Shown: positions 40,181 to 47,655 of the stretch, one piece after another
Numbering within the stretch: the first letter of the stretch is position 1
Layout: each line of letters starts with the position of its first letter
Assembly (NCBI GenBank): GCA_934433485.1
Contig: CAKRZR010000010.1
Location: forward strand, 1-64,000
Reading direction: 5' to 3'
Origin: an uncultured Eubacteriales bacterium
GTDB taxonomy: Bacteria > Bacillota > Clostridia > Oscillospirales > CAG-272
DNA: 64,000 nt
Notes under the pieces: model-generated
Told to the model about the DNA's origin: nothing
Database searches by the model: none
Seen by the model: only the letters and a program-made list of their open reading frames with translations
Position numbers and translations under genes: made by a program

Positions 40181-40938
40181 CGACCGATCATAAGGCAAAC
40201 CAGGAATCGGAAATCCCAGTCTCCTTCGAGGAAGCGCTCCGTCTCGCCGCAAAAGAATACGCGGAGAAAACGGATGCCGAAATTCCGGAGGAACACACCT
40301 TTTCCGACCGACACAACGAAAAGATCGCCGCCGTTTTCAATGCCGCGCACGAAAAAAGCAAAAACGTCCCCAAAATCACACCGCGCCGTCGAATGCGCTG
40401 GTTCTCCGCCGCCTGTGCGTGCTTTGCCGTCGCCGCCTGTCTGACGCTGTCCATTTCCGCCGTCCGCGAGGCGATCTGGAAATCCATGGTCACGTGGTAC
40501 GACAACCATATGGAATTGAACCGCGAGGTTCCGCAGGACGCGCCAGATCTTTTGGAGACCATCTATGTTCCCGCGTATCTGCCCGACGGCTATAACGGCG
40601 CGGACGTTGTCATGGAGAGTATCGGCATGTATGTCGTCGATTACTACAAAGGCGACGACGTCGAATCCGCTGCCGACGCGGGGAAGCTCATCGGCTATCA
40701 CCAGATGCCCTTAGACGGCATGACGGCGGTCAACAACGAGCACTGCACCATCGAGGACTGCACGGTAAACGGTCATCCCGGTATCTTCATCACCTACGAC
40801 CCCGATTGGGGCTGTGCGCGCTCTCTCTATTGGGACGACGGCAGCTACGCCTACAGCCTGCACGTCGAGGACAGCGAAATTTCCGACAAAGAAATACTGA
40901 AAATCGCCGAAAGCCTGCGGGAAAGAGACGAGCAGTAA
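40177..40938 (+). CDS. Membrane protein with DUF4367-like domain, putative anti-sigma factor
   Basis: The ATG at 40177 is 7 nt after AAAGGAGG and overlaps the sigma factor stop; an ATG at 40171 would be too close to the site. The 253 residues have a cytoplasmic N-terminus (1-70), one membrane helix (about 73-92), and an external domain whose end (DGMTAVNNEHCTIEDCTVNGH and SYAYSLHVEDSEISDKEILKIAESL) resembles DUF4367. Sigma-partner topology and coupling suggest an anti-sigma role. Confidence 0.75.
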   Translation: MTTDHKANQESEIPVSFEEALRLAAKEYAEKTDAEIPEEHTFSDRHNEKIAAVFNAAHEKSKNVPKITPRRRMRWFSAACACFAVAACLTLSISAVREAIWKSMVTWYDNHMELNREVPQDAPDLLETIYVPAYLPDGYNGADVVMESIGMYVVDYYKGDDVESAADAGKLIGYHQMPLDGMTAVNNEHCTIEDCTVNGHPGIFITYDPDWGCARSLYWDDGSYAYSLHVEDSEISDKEILKIAESLRERDEQ

Positions 40939-40959
40939 AAAAACGTCATTCCTCATTAC

Positions 40960-41160
40960 CCAATACATTAGCGAACGCAGCCGCTCGCGAACGATCTCCG
41001 TCGGGCTAAGGACGGAACCAAATTGGTGAGCAAATCGACTTGCACAAACGAAATCCTATCCCCATTCCCATATAAAAGTTTTGCGGAGCGCAATGAATCC
41101 TTGGATTCATTGGTTCATAAGCGACCGTTTTCCCCGCATCCCTTCGTCCCCCAATCCAAT
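40960..41160. repeat. Right half of an interspersed repeat upstream of the MBL gene
   Basis: Interior CAGCCGCTCGCGAACGAT and GTCGGGCTAAGGACGG precede CAAATTGGTGAGCAAATCGACTTGCACAAACGAAATCC. Then come TATAAAAGTTTTGCGGAGCG, tip palindrome AATGAATCCTTGGATTCATT (41092-41111), GTTCATAAGCGACCG and TTTTCCCCGCATCCC. No left end is recognisable after the DUF4367 gene. Confidence 0.75.
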
Positions 41161-41176
41161 ATAGAAAGGCGAAAAT

Positions 41177-41914
41177 ATGAGAATTACGTTTTTAGGCGCA
41201 AGCCACGGCGTGCCGGAAGCGCATCGGAAGTGTTCGTGCGCGCTGATCACCCTCAGCGAAGGACCGGACGCCAAGCGGTATTTTATCGATATGGGCGTCA
41301 TGGCGATCGACTGGATGCGCACCGCGGGCGTTCCCGTGGAATCCACACAAGCCATTTTCATCACCCACATGCACGGCGACCACACGAACGGACTGCCGCA
41401 TTTCGTCGACCTATGCAGCTGGTATTTCAAAAACGCCAATCCGACCGTGTTCCTGCCTGAGGCGGAGGCGATCCCCGCCCTGTCCGGCTGGCTTGCCGCG
41501 AACGATACGACACTGCGCGACGAGATCCGCTGCGAGATCGTGCACGACGGTGCCATCTACGACGACGGAGACCTGAAAGTCACCGCGTATCGTACAAAGC
41601 ATTGCCGCACCTCGTACGCGTACCTGGTCGAAGCGGAGGGCAAGCGCGTCCTGTTCACCGGCGATCTGTCCGGAAAAGGTCCATCCGAGGATTTCCCGAC
41701 CGCGACCCTCCACGAGGGACTCGACCTCGCCATCTGCGAAAGTGCGCATTTCTCCGCCGATGCCTACGCGCCCATCTTCGCCGAAAATCCGCCCAAACGC
41801 GTCGTCATCAACCACTATCAGCCGCGCCTGTATCCCTCCATCTGCACCCTCGCGGAAATGCTTGGACCGACCCCCGTGGAGGCAGCCACCGACGACCTGG
41901 AAATCACCCTGTAA
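41177..41914 (+). CDS. MBL-fold metallo-hydrolase
   Basis: The 245-residue protein is a metallo-beta-lactamase-fold hydrolase with the metal motif THMHGDH near residue 63, FTGDLS near 159 and a final INHYQP histidine near 211. The N-terminus MRITFLGASHGVPEAHRKCSC and small size resemble RNase Z-like or arylsulfatase-like members. The substrate is unknown. AAAGGCGA precedes the ATG. It stands alone after a repeat end. Confidence 0.85.
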   Translation: MRITFLGASHGVPEAHRKCSCALITLSEGPDAKRYFIDMGVMAIDWMRTAGVPVESTQAIFITHMHGDHTNGLPHFVDLCSWYFKNANPTVFLPEAEAIPALSGWLAANDTTLRDEIRCEIVHDGAIYDDGDLKVTAYRTKHCRTSYAYLVEAEGKRVLFTGDLSGKGPSEDFPTATLHEGLDLAICESAHFSADAYAPIFAENPPKRVVINHYQPRLYPSICTLAEMLGPTPVEAATDDLEITL

Positions 41915-42040
41915 CCGCTGATGCACCGGAATTGCACAAACGATATCCATTTTGTCCCAGATAGAAAGTTTTTGATGGGGGCCGGGGAAACTTTTTTCAA
42001 AAAGTTTCCCCAAGTCCGTTTCCTCCAAAAGTAAATGCTG
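41915..42040. repeat. Alternative-class repeat end after the MBL gene
   Basis: TGCACAAACGATATCC, then AGATAGAAAGTTTTTGATGGGGG, then a GGGGAAACTTTTTTC/AAAAAGTTTCCCC hairpin. The order TTGCACAAAC then AAAGTTTTTG is the same as in the main family, showing that this class is a hairpin variant of it. It could act as a terminator. Confidence 0.7.
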
Positions 42041-42067
42041 TTGCCCCGTTGCCCGCATATTTTTAAC

Positions 42068-42096
42068 TTGCTTTTTTCGCCGAAATCGTGTATAAT
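42068..42096 (+). promoter_or_regulatory. Promoter of small membrane protein gene
   Basis: TTGCTT at 42068-42073, 17 bp, TATAAT at 42091-42096. Confidence 0.8.
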
Positions 42097-42140
42097 AGTC
42101 CCATATAAGATGAAGGCATCCGAGGTGATTGTTTACCCCT

Positions 42141-42764
42141 ATGGCAGAGAACATGAAAAAGCAGCTCAAGCGCGAGATCCAGAAGCTGTACGAGGAGTTT
42201 GGCAGCGCGTCCGCGGAATATGCGCCCAAGGTCGATACGATGGAGGAGATGACCGACGATTTTGACAGCATGGTCGAATCCGGGATGACGGAGCTGGAGG
42301 CGTATCAGGCGCTGAATAAAGATCTCGAACGCATGCGCGTCGTTCTGGAGAAGCTGCCGCTCACCGGTCGCGAAAAAGCCGAGGAGGCGGATCGGAGGGC
42401 GCGGGGACAGTTTTTCAAATGGATGAAAAAGCTGCGCGGAAATATCGAGTCCATCCAGTGGCTCCTCACCACCATGCTCTATTTCCTCATCAGCTTCCGC
42501 TTCGGACATTGGCACCTCACGTGGCTCATCTTCGTCGGCGGTTCTATGGGCACCATCCTGCTCGACATGCTCACAAAATACAACAAGGGCGTGCCGCTTG
42601 GCAAGCAAAAGGGCAATTGGAGCGCGCTGCTCTGGCTTGCGACCGTCATCGCCTACTTCCTGATCAGCTTTGCGTTCGGGCATTGGCACCTGACGTGGAT
42701 GATCTTCCTCGTCGCCACCATTTTGCAGATCCTCATTGGCAGCGACGGCAATAAAAATTCCTGA
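42141..42764 (+). CDS. Four-helix membrane protein with N-terminal coiled segment
   Basis: The 207-residue product has a charged N-terminal helical region (residues 1-95, DUF1700/permease-prefix-like, with EYAPKVDTMEEMTDDFDSMVESGMTE). Four hydrophobic segments follow. The motif YFLISF-x-FGHWHLTW occurs twice (near residues 114 and 173), so the membrane part is two repeated hairpins. The ATG at 42141 is 12 nt after GAGGTGA, a slightly long distance. The function is unknown. It has its own promoter and is followed by an SGNH hydrolase gene. Confidence 0.7.
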   Translation: MAENMKKQLKREIQKLYEEFGSASAEYAPKVDTMEEMTDDFDSMVESGMTELEAYQALNKDLERMRVVLEKLPLTGREKAEEADRRARGQFFKWMKKLRGNIESIQWLLTTMLYFLISFRFGHWHLTWLIFVGGSMGTILLDMLTKYNKGVPLGKQKGNWSALLWLATVIAYFLISFAFGHWHLTWMIFLVATILQILIGSDGNKNS

Positions 42765-42798
42765 CGAACAGAGCAGAATCCGATGCGAGGTGTATAAC

Positions 42799-43521
42799 AT
42801 GAAAATCATCGAAAAACTGGCGGCAAAAGAGCATGATATGTACGGCAAAGCGCCCGTGACCATCGCGTTTCTCGGCGACAGCGTCACCCACGGCTGCTTC
42901 GAGGTCTACCGCGTCGGCGAAAACGGGCTCGATACCGTCTTTGAAGCCGAAAACAGCTACTCCCATAAGGTAAAAACGATCCTGCACACCCTGTTCCCGC
43001 GCACCCAGATCAACGTGATCGGCGCGGGCATCAGCGGAGACAACGCCGCAAACGGACTGACCCGCGTCGAGCGCGATGTGCTGCCGTATCACCCCGATCT
43101 CACCGTCGTCTGCTACGGTCTGAACGATTCCTGCGGCGGTATGGACGGACTGACCCGCTACCGCGACAGCCTGACCGGGATCGTCGCAAAGCTCAAGGCA
43201 TCCGGCAGCGAGGTCATCCTCATGACGCCGAACACCATGTGCTTCCATACCAGCCCCCATTGCCGCGACCCGTTCTTCGTCCGTCTGGCAGAGCAGTTCG
43301 CGGAAATCATGCAAAACGGCACGCTCGATACCTATATGGACACCGCAAGAGATGTCGCCCGGGAAACCGACATCCCGCTGTGCGACGTGTACGCGATGTG
43401 GCAGACCATGGAAAAAGCCGGCGTGGACACCACGGAGCTGCTCGCGAATTCCCTCAATCACCCCACGAGGGACATGCATTGGCTGTTCGCGCATGAGCTT
43501 GTGAAAACGATGTTCCGGTGA
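42799..43521 (+). CDS. SGNH/GDSL-family hydrolase
   Basis: The 240-residue protein shows block I FLGDSVTHG (near residue 23, nucleophile Ser), block II IGAGISGDNAANGL, block III CYGLNDS, and the C-terminal NHPTRDMHW with the catalytic histidine. There is no signal peptide. Such enzymes are esterases or lipases, often sugar acetyl-esterases. CGAGGTG precedes the ATG. It lies 34 nt after the membrane protein gene and ends in an intrinsic terminator. Confidence 0.88.
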   Translation: MKIIEKLAAKEHDMYGKAPVTIAFLGDSVTHGCFEVYRVGENGLDTVFEAENSYSHKVKTILHTLFPRTQINVIGAGISGDNAANGLTRVERDVLPYHPDLTVVCYGLNDSCGGMDGLTRYRDSLTGIVAKLKASGSEVILMTPNTMCFHTSPHCRDPFFVRLAEQFAEIMQNGTLDTYMDTARDVARETDIPLCDVYAMWQTMEKAGVDTTELLANSLNHPTRDMHWLFAHELVKTMFR

Positions 43522-43542
43522 GGGAAAAATCACACAAAGCAG

Positions 43543-43574
43543 AAGGACGCAGGAGAAAATCCTGCGTCCTTTTT
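43543..43574 (+). terminator. Intrinsic terminator after SGNH hydrolase
   Basis: Perfect stem AAGGACGCAGGA / TCCTGCGTCCTT with a short A-rich loop, followed by TTTTT. It runs directly into a repeat end. Confidence 0.92.
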
Positions 43575-43660
43575 ATAAAGTTTTTGACAAGGTTGAAATG
43601 AACCAGTTCGCGTCACGCATCCATCCGTGCGTGCGTAAGCCCCGTTCTCCCCACATCCCC
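43572..43660. repeat. Variant repeat end abutting the minus-strand SBP stop
   Basis: TTTATAAAGTTTTTGACAAGG core, a GAACCAGTTCGCGTC segment, a CATCCATCCGTGCGTG stretch, then AAGCCCCGTTCTCCCC. Read on the minus strand it begins right at the SBP stop with GGGGATGTGGGGAGAACGGGG, the same stop-proximal pattern as other copies. Confidence 0.6.
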
Positions 43661-45160
43661 TTATTCGATGCCGTACGCCACAAGCATATCTGTGAGCTTG
43701 GTCTGCGCCTTCGGTTCGATGGAGGCGTATTTGGAGGCGAGATCCGTCTTGCCGTCACGGACCAGACCCACGAAGATGTGCCCCACGCCGTTCAGGGAGG
43801 TCGAGCAGAGGTAGCCGAGGTCGAAGGAGAGCGTGTCGCGGATCAGGTCGATCATCTCGGCGGATTCCTCGTCGCGGGAGTTCTTCACCTTCAGCACCAC
43901 GTCGTAGTACTGCGGGATCACGCGGCGGTACGATTCCGCGGACAGCGCCTCCGTGATCAGACCGGAAAATTCCACGTCCGGCACATCCACAGGGAGGACA
44001 AAGAGGTCAAAATTGTCGCGGGAGGTGCTGATGTAGTTCGTCTGCGCCTCGTCCAGCTTCGGATAGGGCAGGATGCCGAAGTCCGTCTCCATATCGCGCA
44101 GTGCCGTCGTTGCCTCGAAATACTGCGGATAGAACAGCGCACGGTTTTCCGAGAACATCGTGTTGTAGGTGGACATATCGCCGCCCTCGCTGTAGGAATA
44201 CGCGCCGTGCGATTCGTTGTACAGCTTCACGACCTTTTCGAGGATCGTCATCGCCCGCTCCGAGTTGAGCGTCAGCGCGAGAGAGCCGGATTCCGTCTTG
44301 GATACGATCTGCATGTCGCACGACGTCTGGAACGTGTCGATCGCCGTCGACCAGTTCGACACCATGCCGTACTTGTCCGCGGCATCGTACTTGCCGTCGC
44401 CGTTCAGATCCACTACGCAGAGGCTGCAAAGCTCCTGCAGCTTGTCCAACGTCCACTTGCCCTCGCGCACCGTCTCGTACAAATCGCCGACGTCGTGGTC
44501 CTCCGCCACCTGCTTGTTGAAGAGGAACGCGAACATGTTGTCCCACAGCGAGAGGGAGTAGTCGCCGGTCGTTAAGAACATCTTACCGTTGATGGTGAAC
44601 ACGTCCTTGACCTGCTCGCTCCACCACGGCCGGCTCATGTCGATGTACGGCACGGTGTTCCAGTCGAGGAGAATCCCCTTGGTCACGACCTCCGGGATCG
44701 TCGACGCGTAACCTGCCACTAAGTCGTACGCCTTGTCGCCCGCCATGACGCCGTTTACGAGGGTTTCGTTCCATTTTGTGGATTCACCGCCCCATTCGCA
44801 CACCTGCGACACGTACTGCATCTTCACGTTGAACCGGTCGCTGACGGTGGCGTTCCGCTGATACAGCGCGTCGTTTACCGCCTCACCGTTCAGCTCCTCC
44901 GGCATGAAGGAATCCTCGTACTTCACGCGCGTGAACAGGGTAAAGGTGCGCCCGGCGTAGTCCTTCTCCGGGAGATTGTCCGCGATCTGCTCACGGGTCG
45001 TTTCGGTTTCGACGGATGCGGTATCCGTATCCGCGGTGGCCGCATCGTTCGTATCTGCGCCGGGATTGTCGTTTGTCTGGGTGCCGCCGTTTCCGCAGCC
45101 TGTCAGAGAGGAAGCTAAGAGAAGCGCGGCAAGCAGCAGGGAGAGAATGTGCTTACGCAT
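43661..45160 (-). CDS. Extracellular solute-binding lipoprotein
   Basis: The 499-residue protein begins MRKHILSLLLAALLLASSLTGC with lipobox LTGC, then an Asp/Thr-rich linker. The mature region resembles the SBPs at 20365 and 23363, with LNGEAVNDALYQRNATVSDRF, SRPWWSEQV and a calcium-loop-like DLNGDGKYDAADKYG near residue 250. No permease is adjacent. GGAGG precedes the ATG. It has its own minus-strand promoter. The substrate is unknown. Confidence 0.86.
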   Translation of the reverse strand: MRKHILSLLLAALLLASSLTGCGNGGTQTNDNPGADTNDAATADTDTASVETETTREQIADNLPEKDYAGRTFTLFTRVKYEDSFMPEELNGEAVNDALYQRNATVSDRFNVKMQYVSQVCEWGGESTKWNETLVNGVMAGDKAYDLVAGYASTIPEVVTKGILLDWNTVPYIDMSRPWWSEQVKDVFTINGKMFLTTGDYSLSLWDNMFAFLFNKQVAEDHDVGDLYETVREGKWTLDKLQELCSLCVVDLNGDGKYDAADKYGMVSNWSTAIDTFQTSCDMQIVSKTESGSLALTLNSERAMTILEKVVKLYNESHGAYSYSEGGDMSTYNTMFSENRALFYPQYFEATTALRDMETDFGILPYPKLDEAQTNYISTSRDNFDLFVLPVDVPDVEFSGLITEALSAESYRRVIPQYYDVVLKVKNSRDEESAEMIDLIRDTLSFDLGYLCSTSLNGVGHIFVGLVRDGKTDLASKYASIEPKAQTKLTDMLVAYGIE

Positions 45161-45210
45161 GGGATGTCCTCCAAAAAATGTATTTGAAATGTGGTAAAAA
45201 CTCTGCATAC

Positions 45211-45239
45211 AGTATAGCACAAATTCATGATTTTCGCAA
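45211..45239 (-). promoter_or_regulatory. Minus-strand promoter of SBP gene
   Basis: Reading leftward: TTGCGA (45239-45234), 17 bp, TATACT (45216-45211). The start codon is 51 nt downstream on the minus strand. Confidence 0.75.
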
Positions 45240-45343
45240 GCGGTATCGGCGGATTTTTATCTTGCCGTACCCTGTTTTTTCGACGGCGTTCCCGCGGAAT
45301 GTTTCAAAAAGTATAAAATTTTCGGGAGAATACAAAATAGTCG

Positions 45344-45372
45344 TTGCAATTCGGAATGTGGTGTGATATAAT
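45344..45372 (+). promoter_or_regulatory. Promoter of E2-like gene
   Basis: TTGCAA at 45344-45349, 17 bp, TATAAT at 45367-45372. Confidence 0.8.
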
Positions 45373-45412
45373 ACAAATAATTGAACCATATCCCACAGGA
45401 GGACGGTTGGCA

Positions 45413-46327
45413 ATGGCAGAAGACGTAATGGAAAAAGAAGCGCAGGCGAAAAATGACGCACAGAAGCCGCGCAGGAAAAAGAAGGAGCGGGAGTTCCGGC
45501 GCGTGAAGAACGTACCGCCGATGTCCGCGATGATCCCGTTTATCATGGTAGACCGCGTGGGCTCGCAGAATTTCATACACGACACGACGGATGTGGAGAA
45601 GCTGGAGCGGTACTTGAAGGAAAAGCAGCAGGCGGGCATGACGAATCTGAGCATGATGCACGTGATGATCGCGGCGTACATCCGTTTGGTGGCGGCGCGT
45701 CCGGCGCTCAACCGGTTCATCCGCGGACAGCGGGTATGGACGAGGCGGCACGTGGAGGTATCGCTGACGATCAAGAAGGAGATGCGGCTCGATTCCCCGG
45801 ACAGCGTGGTGAAAATCTCGCTTCTGCCGGACGCGACGCTGGAGGATGTATACAACGCGCTGAACGAGAAAATCGTGTCCTATCGCGAGAACCCCGGCGG
45901 GGATTTTGACGACACGGCGCACTGGCTCTCGTGCATTCCGTCGCTGCTGCTGAAATTCACGATCTGGTTCCTGCGTCTGCTCGACTACTTCGGACTCCTG
46001 CCGAAATTCTTAACCGATGTGAGTCCGTTCCACTGCTCGTACTTCATTACCTCCATGGGCTCGCTCGGGATCCCACCGATCTACCACCACCTCTACGACT
46101 TCGGCACGTGCCCGGTATTCTTTGCGTTCGGCGCGAAACGGCGCGTCTATGAGACCGATTCCTCCGGCGTGGTCAAGAAAAAGCAGTACATGGATTACAC
46201 CTTCGTAACGGATGAGCGCATCTGCGACGGCTACTACTATGCCTCCGCGCTCAAGCATCTCCACAGCATCTTCCGCAATCCCTGGCAGCTCGACGAACGG
46301 CCTGAGGTGATCCCGGACGTGGACTGA
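45413..46327 (+). CDS. Stand-alone E2-like (chloramphenicol acetyltransferase fold) protein
   Basis: The 304-residue protein resembles the catalytic core of 2-oxo acid dehydrogenase E2 but lacks lipoyl and peripheral-subunit domains. The C-terminal block YFITSMGSLGIPPIYHHLYDFGTCPVFFAFG followed by FVTDERICDGYYYASALKHL corresponds to the E2 active-site region. There the catalytic signature should be H-R-x-x-x-D-G; here the His position is Glu (DERICDG). The N-terminal 40 residues are lysine/arginine-rich. ACAGGAGG precedes the ATG. It may act on another substrate or be non-catalytic. Confidence 0.75.
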   Translation: MAEDVMEKEAQAKNDAQKPRRKKKEREFRRVKNVPPMSAMIPFIMVDRVGSQNFIHDTTDVEKLERYLKEKQQAGMTNLSMMHVMIAAYIRLVAARPALNRFIRGQRVWTRRHVEVSLTIKKEMRLDSPDSVVKISLLPDATLEDVYNALNEKIVSYRENPGGDFDDTAHWLSCIPSLLLKFTIWFLRLLDYFGLLPKFLTDVSPFHCSYFITSMGSLGIPPIYHHLYDFGTCPVFFAFGAKRRVYETDSSGVVKKKQYMDYTFVTDERICDGYYYASALKHLHSIFRNPWQLDERPEVIPDVD

Positions 46328-46520
46328 CGGGGGGAACGAGGGGAACGCGGCTTTTTGAAAAAAGCCTGGCAAAAACTTTTATGAGGGGATGGACTTGCAC
46401 AGACTATATCCAAATCCATCCCCCGTATAAAAGTTTTGCGGAGCTGGAACGAACAAGATCGTAACACGAACTTGTTCGTGCATTCAAAAGCGACCGTTCC
46501 CCCGTTCTCCCCCGCGTCCC
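46328..46520. repeat. Minimal complete interspersed repeat between convergent genes
   Basis: After the E2-like stop: CGGGGGGAACGAGGGGAACG, GCGGCTTTTTGAAAAAAGCC, TGGCAAAAACTTTTATGAGG. Directly following is the right end: GACTTGCACAGACTATATCC, GTATAAAAGTTTTGCGGAGC, an enlarged tip palindrome (GAACGAACAAG ... CTTGTTCGTGC, 46447-46480), AAAAGCGACCG and TTCCCCCGTTC. It is the shortest two-ended copy (about 190 bp). Its right tip abuts the stop of the minus-strand glycosyltransferase. Confidence 0.82.
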
Positions 46521-47624
46521 CTAAGCCAGATACATGTCCTCCAGCTGCCGCGTCATAGCCGAAGCGGTGAATTTTTCGGCGTAGGCGGCAAGAGCGCCGG
46601 CGGAGAGCTTTTGGCGAAGGGCGGGATCGTCGATGAGGGCGCAGATTTTTTCAGCCATGGCGGCGGGATCGCGTTCGGGGACGAGGAAGCCGTTTTTGCC
46701 GTCGGTGACCATATACGGATTGCCGCCGAAGGTCGTCGCGATGCAGGGAACGCCGAGGCTCATGCCTTCGGAGAGGGCGAGGGAGGAGGTTTCCGTACCG
46801 ATGGAGCAGTTCAGGTTCACGTCCATGAGGGCGTAATAGGGCGCGACGTCGTCCACGAACCCGGTGAAGATCACATGATCCGCTACGCCGAGGGAGACCG
46901 CCTGTGCTTCCAGCTCCGCCCGGCACGAACCGTCCCCGATGAGCAGGAAGCGCACGTTCGGATGGTCCCGCAGCACGATCGCCGCCGTTTCAAGCAGATA
47001 GCGGTGCCCCTTGTACGGCTCCAGACGCGCGGAGATCCCGCAGACAAAGTCCGTTTCCGCGATTCCGAGAGAAGCCCGCAGTACCTGCACCTCCTCCGCA
47101 GACGCGGTGCGCATCGGTTCGACGCCGTTGATGATCACACGGATTTTCCGTGCGTCCACGCCGGTGTCGGTCAGGTTTTTCTTCGCCGCCTCCGCGACCG
47201 CCACAATATCCGTCGCCAGCGTGTTGTTGACAAGCCCGTTTATCTGCCTGCCGGGGAACGTCGTCAGCGCGCGCGGCGGATCAAAGGCACAGTGGCGCGT
47301 GTAGAACCGCTTTTTTACATGGCACTGCCACGCCGCCAGCTTGCCGGAGAACGACGAGTGCGTGTGGACGATGTCCGGCTGGAATTTGCGGATCATCGCG
47401 CGGATTTCCGCCACGGCTTTGCGGTCAAAGCTGCGGTCGCGGCCGTTCTCCATTTCCCAGACCGGGTACCCCTCCGCCTCGACCAGCGGCTTGAGCGCGG
47501 CGTCCTTCGGCAGCACGACCACGATATCGAATTTCGACCGGTCGAAGTTGTGCAGGTAATTGATAAGCAGCCTGCCCGCGCCGCCGATATTGGAGTCGGT
47601 CAGGATGTGCATGACTTTTTGCAT
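46521..47624 (-). CDS. Glycosyltransferase family 4
   Basis: The 367-residue GT-B enzyme has an N-terminal acceptor domain (MHILTDSNIGGAGRLLINYL, HTHSSFSGKLAAW) and a C-terminal nucleotide-sugar domain (ISARLEPYKGHRYLLETA, FTGFVDDVAPYYALMDV, TETSSLALSEGMSLGVPCIAT with the E-x7-E motif). It probably builds cell-surface polysaccharide. AAAGGAG precedes the ATG at 47624. It is 31 nt downstream of murJ on the same strand, so the two are likely one operon. Confidence 0.9.
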   Translation of the reverse strand: MQKVMHILTDSNIGGAGRLLINYLHNFDRSKFDIVVVLPKDAALKPLVEAEGYPVWEMENGRDRSFDRKAVAEIRAMIRKFQPDIVHTHSSFSGKLAAWQCHVKKRFYTRHCAFDPPRALTTFPGRQINGLVNNTLATDIVAVAEAAKKNLTDTGVDARKIRVIINGVEPMRTASAEEVQVLRASLGIAETDFVCGISARLEPYKGHRYLLETAAIVLRDHPNVRFLLIGDGSCRAELEAQAVSLGVADHVIFTGFVDDVAPYYALMDVNLNCSIGTETSSLALSEGMSLGVPCIATTFGGNPYMVTDGKNGFLVPERDPAAMAEKICALIDDPALRQKLSAGALAAYAEKFTASAMTRQLEDMYLA

Positions 47625-47655
47625 GGATGTTGTCTCCTTTCGGAACATTAGCGGC

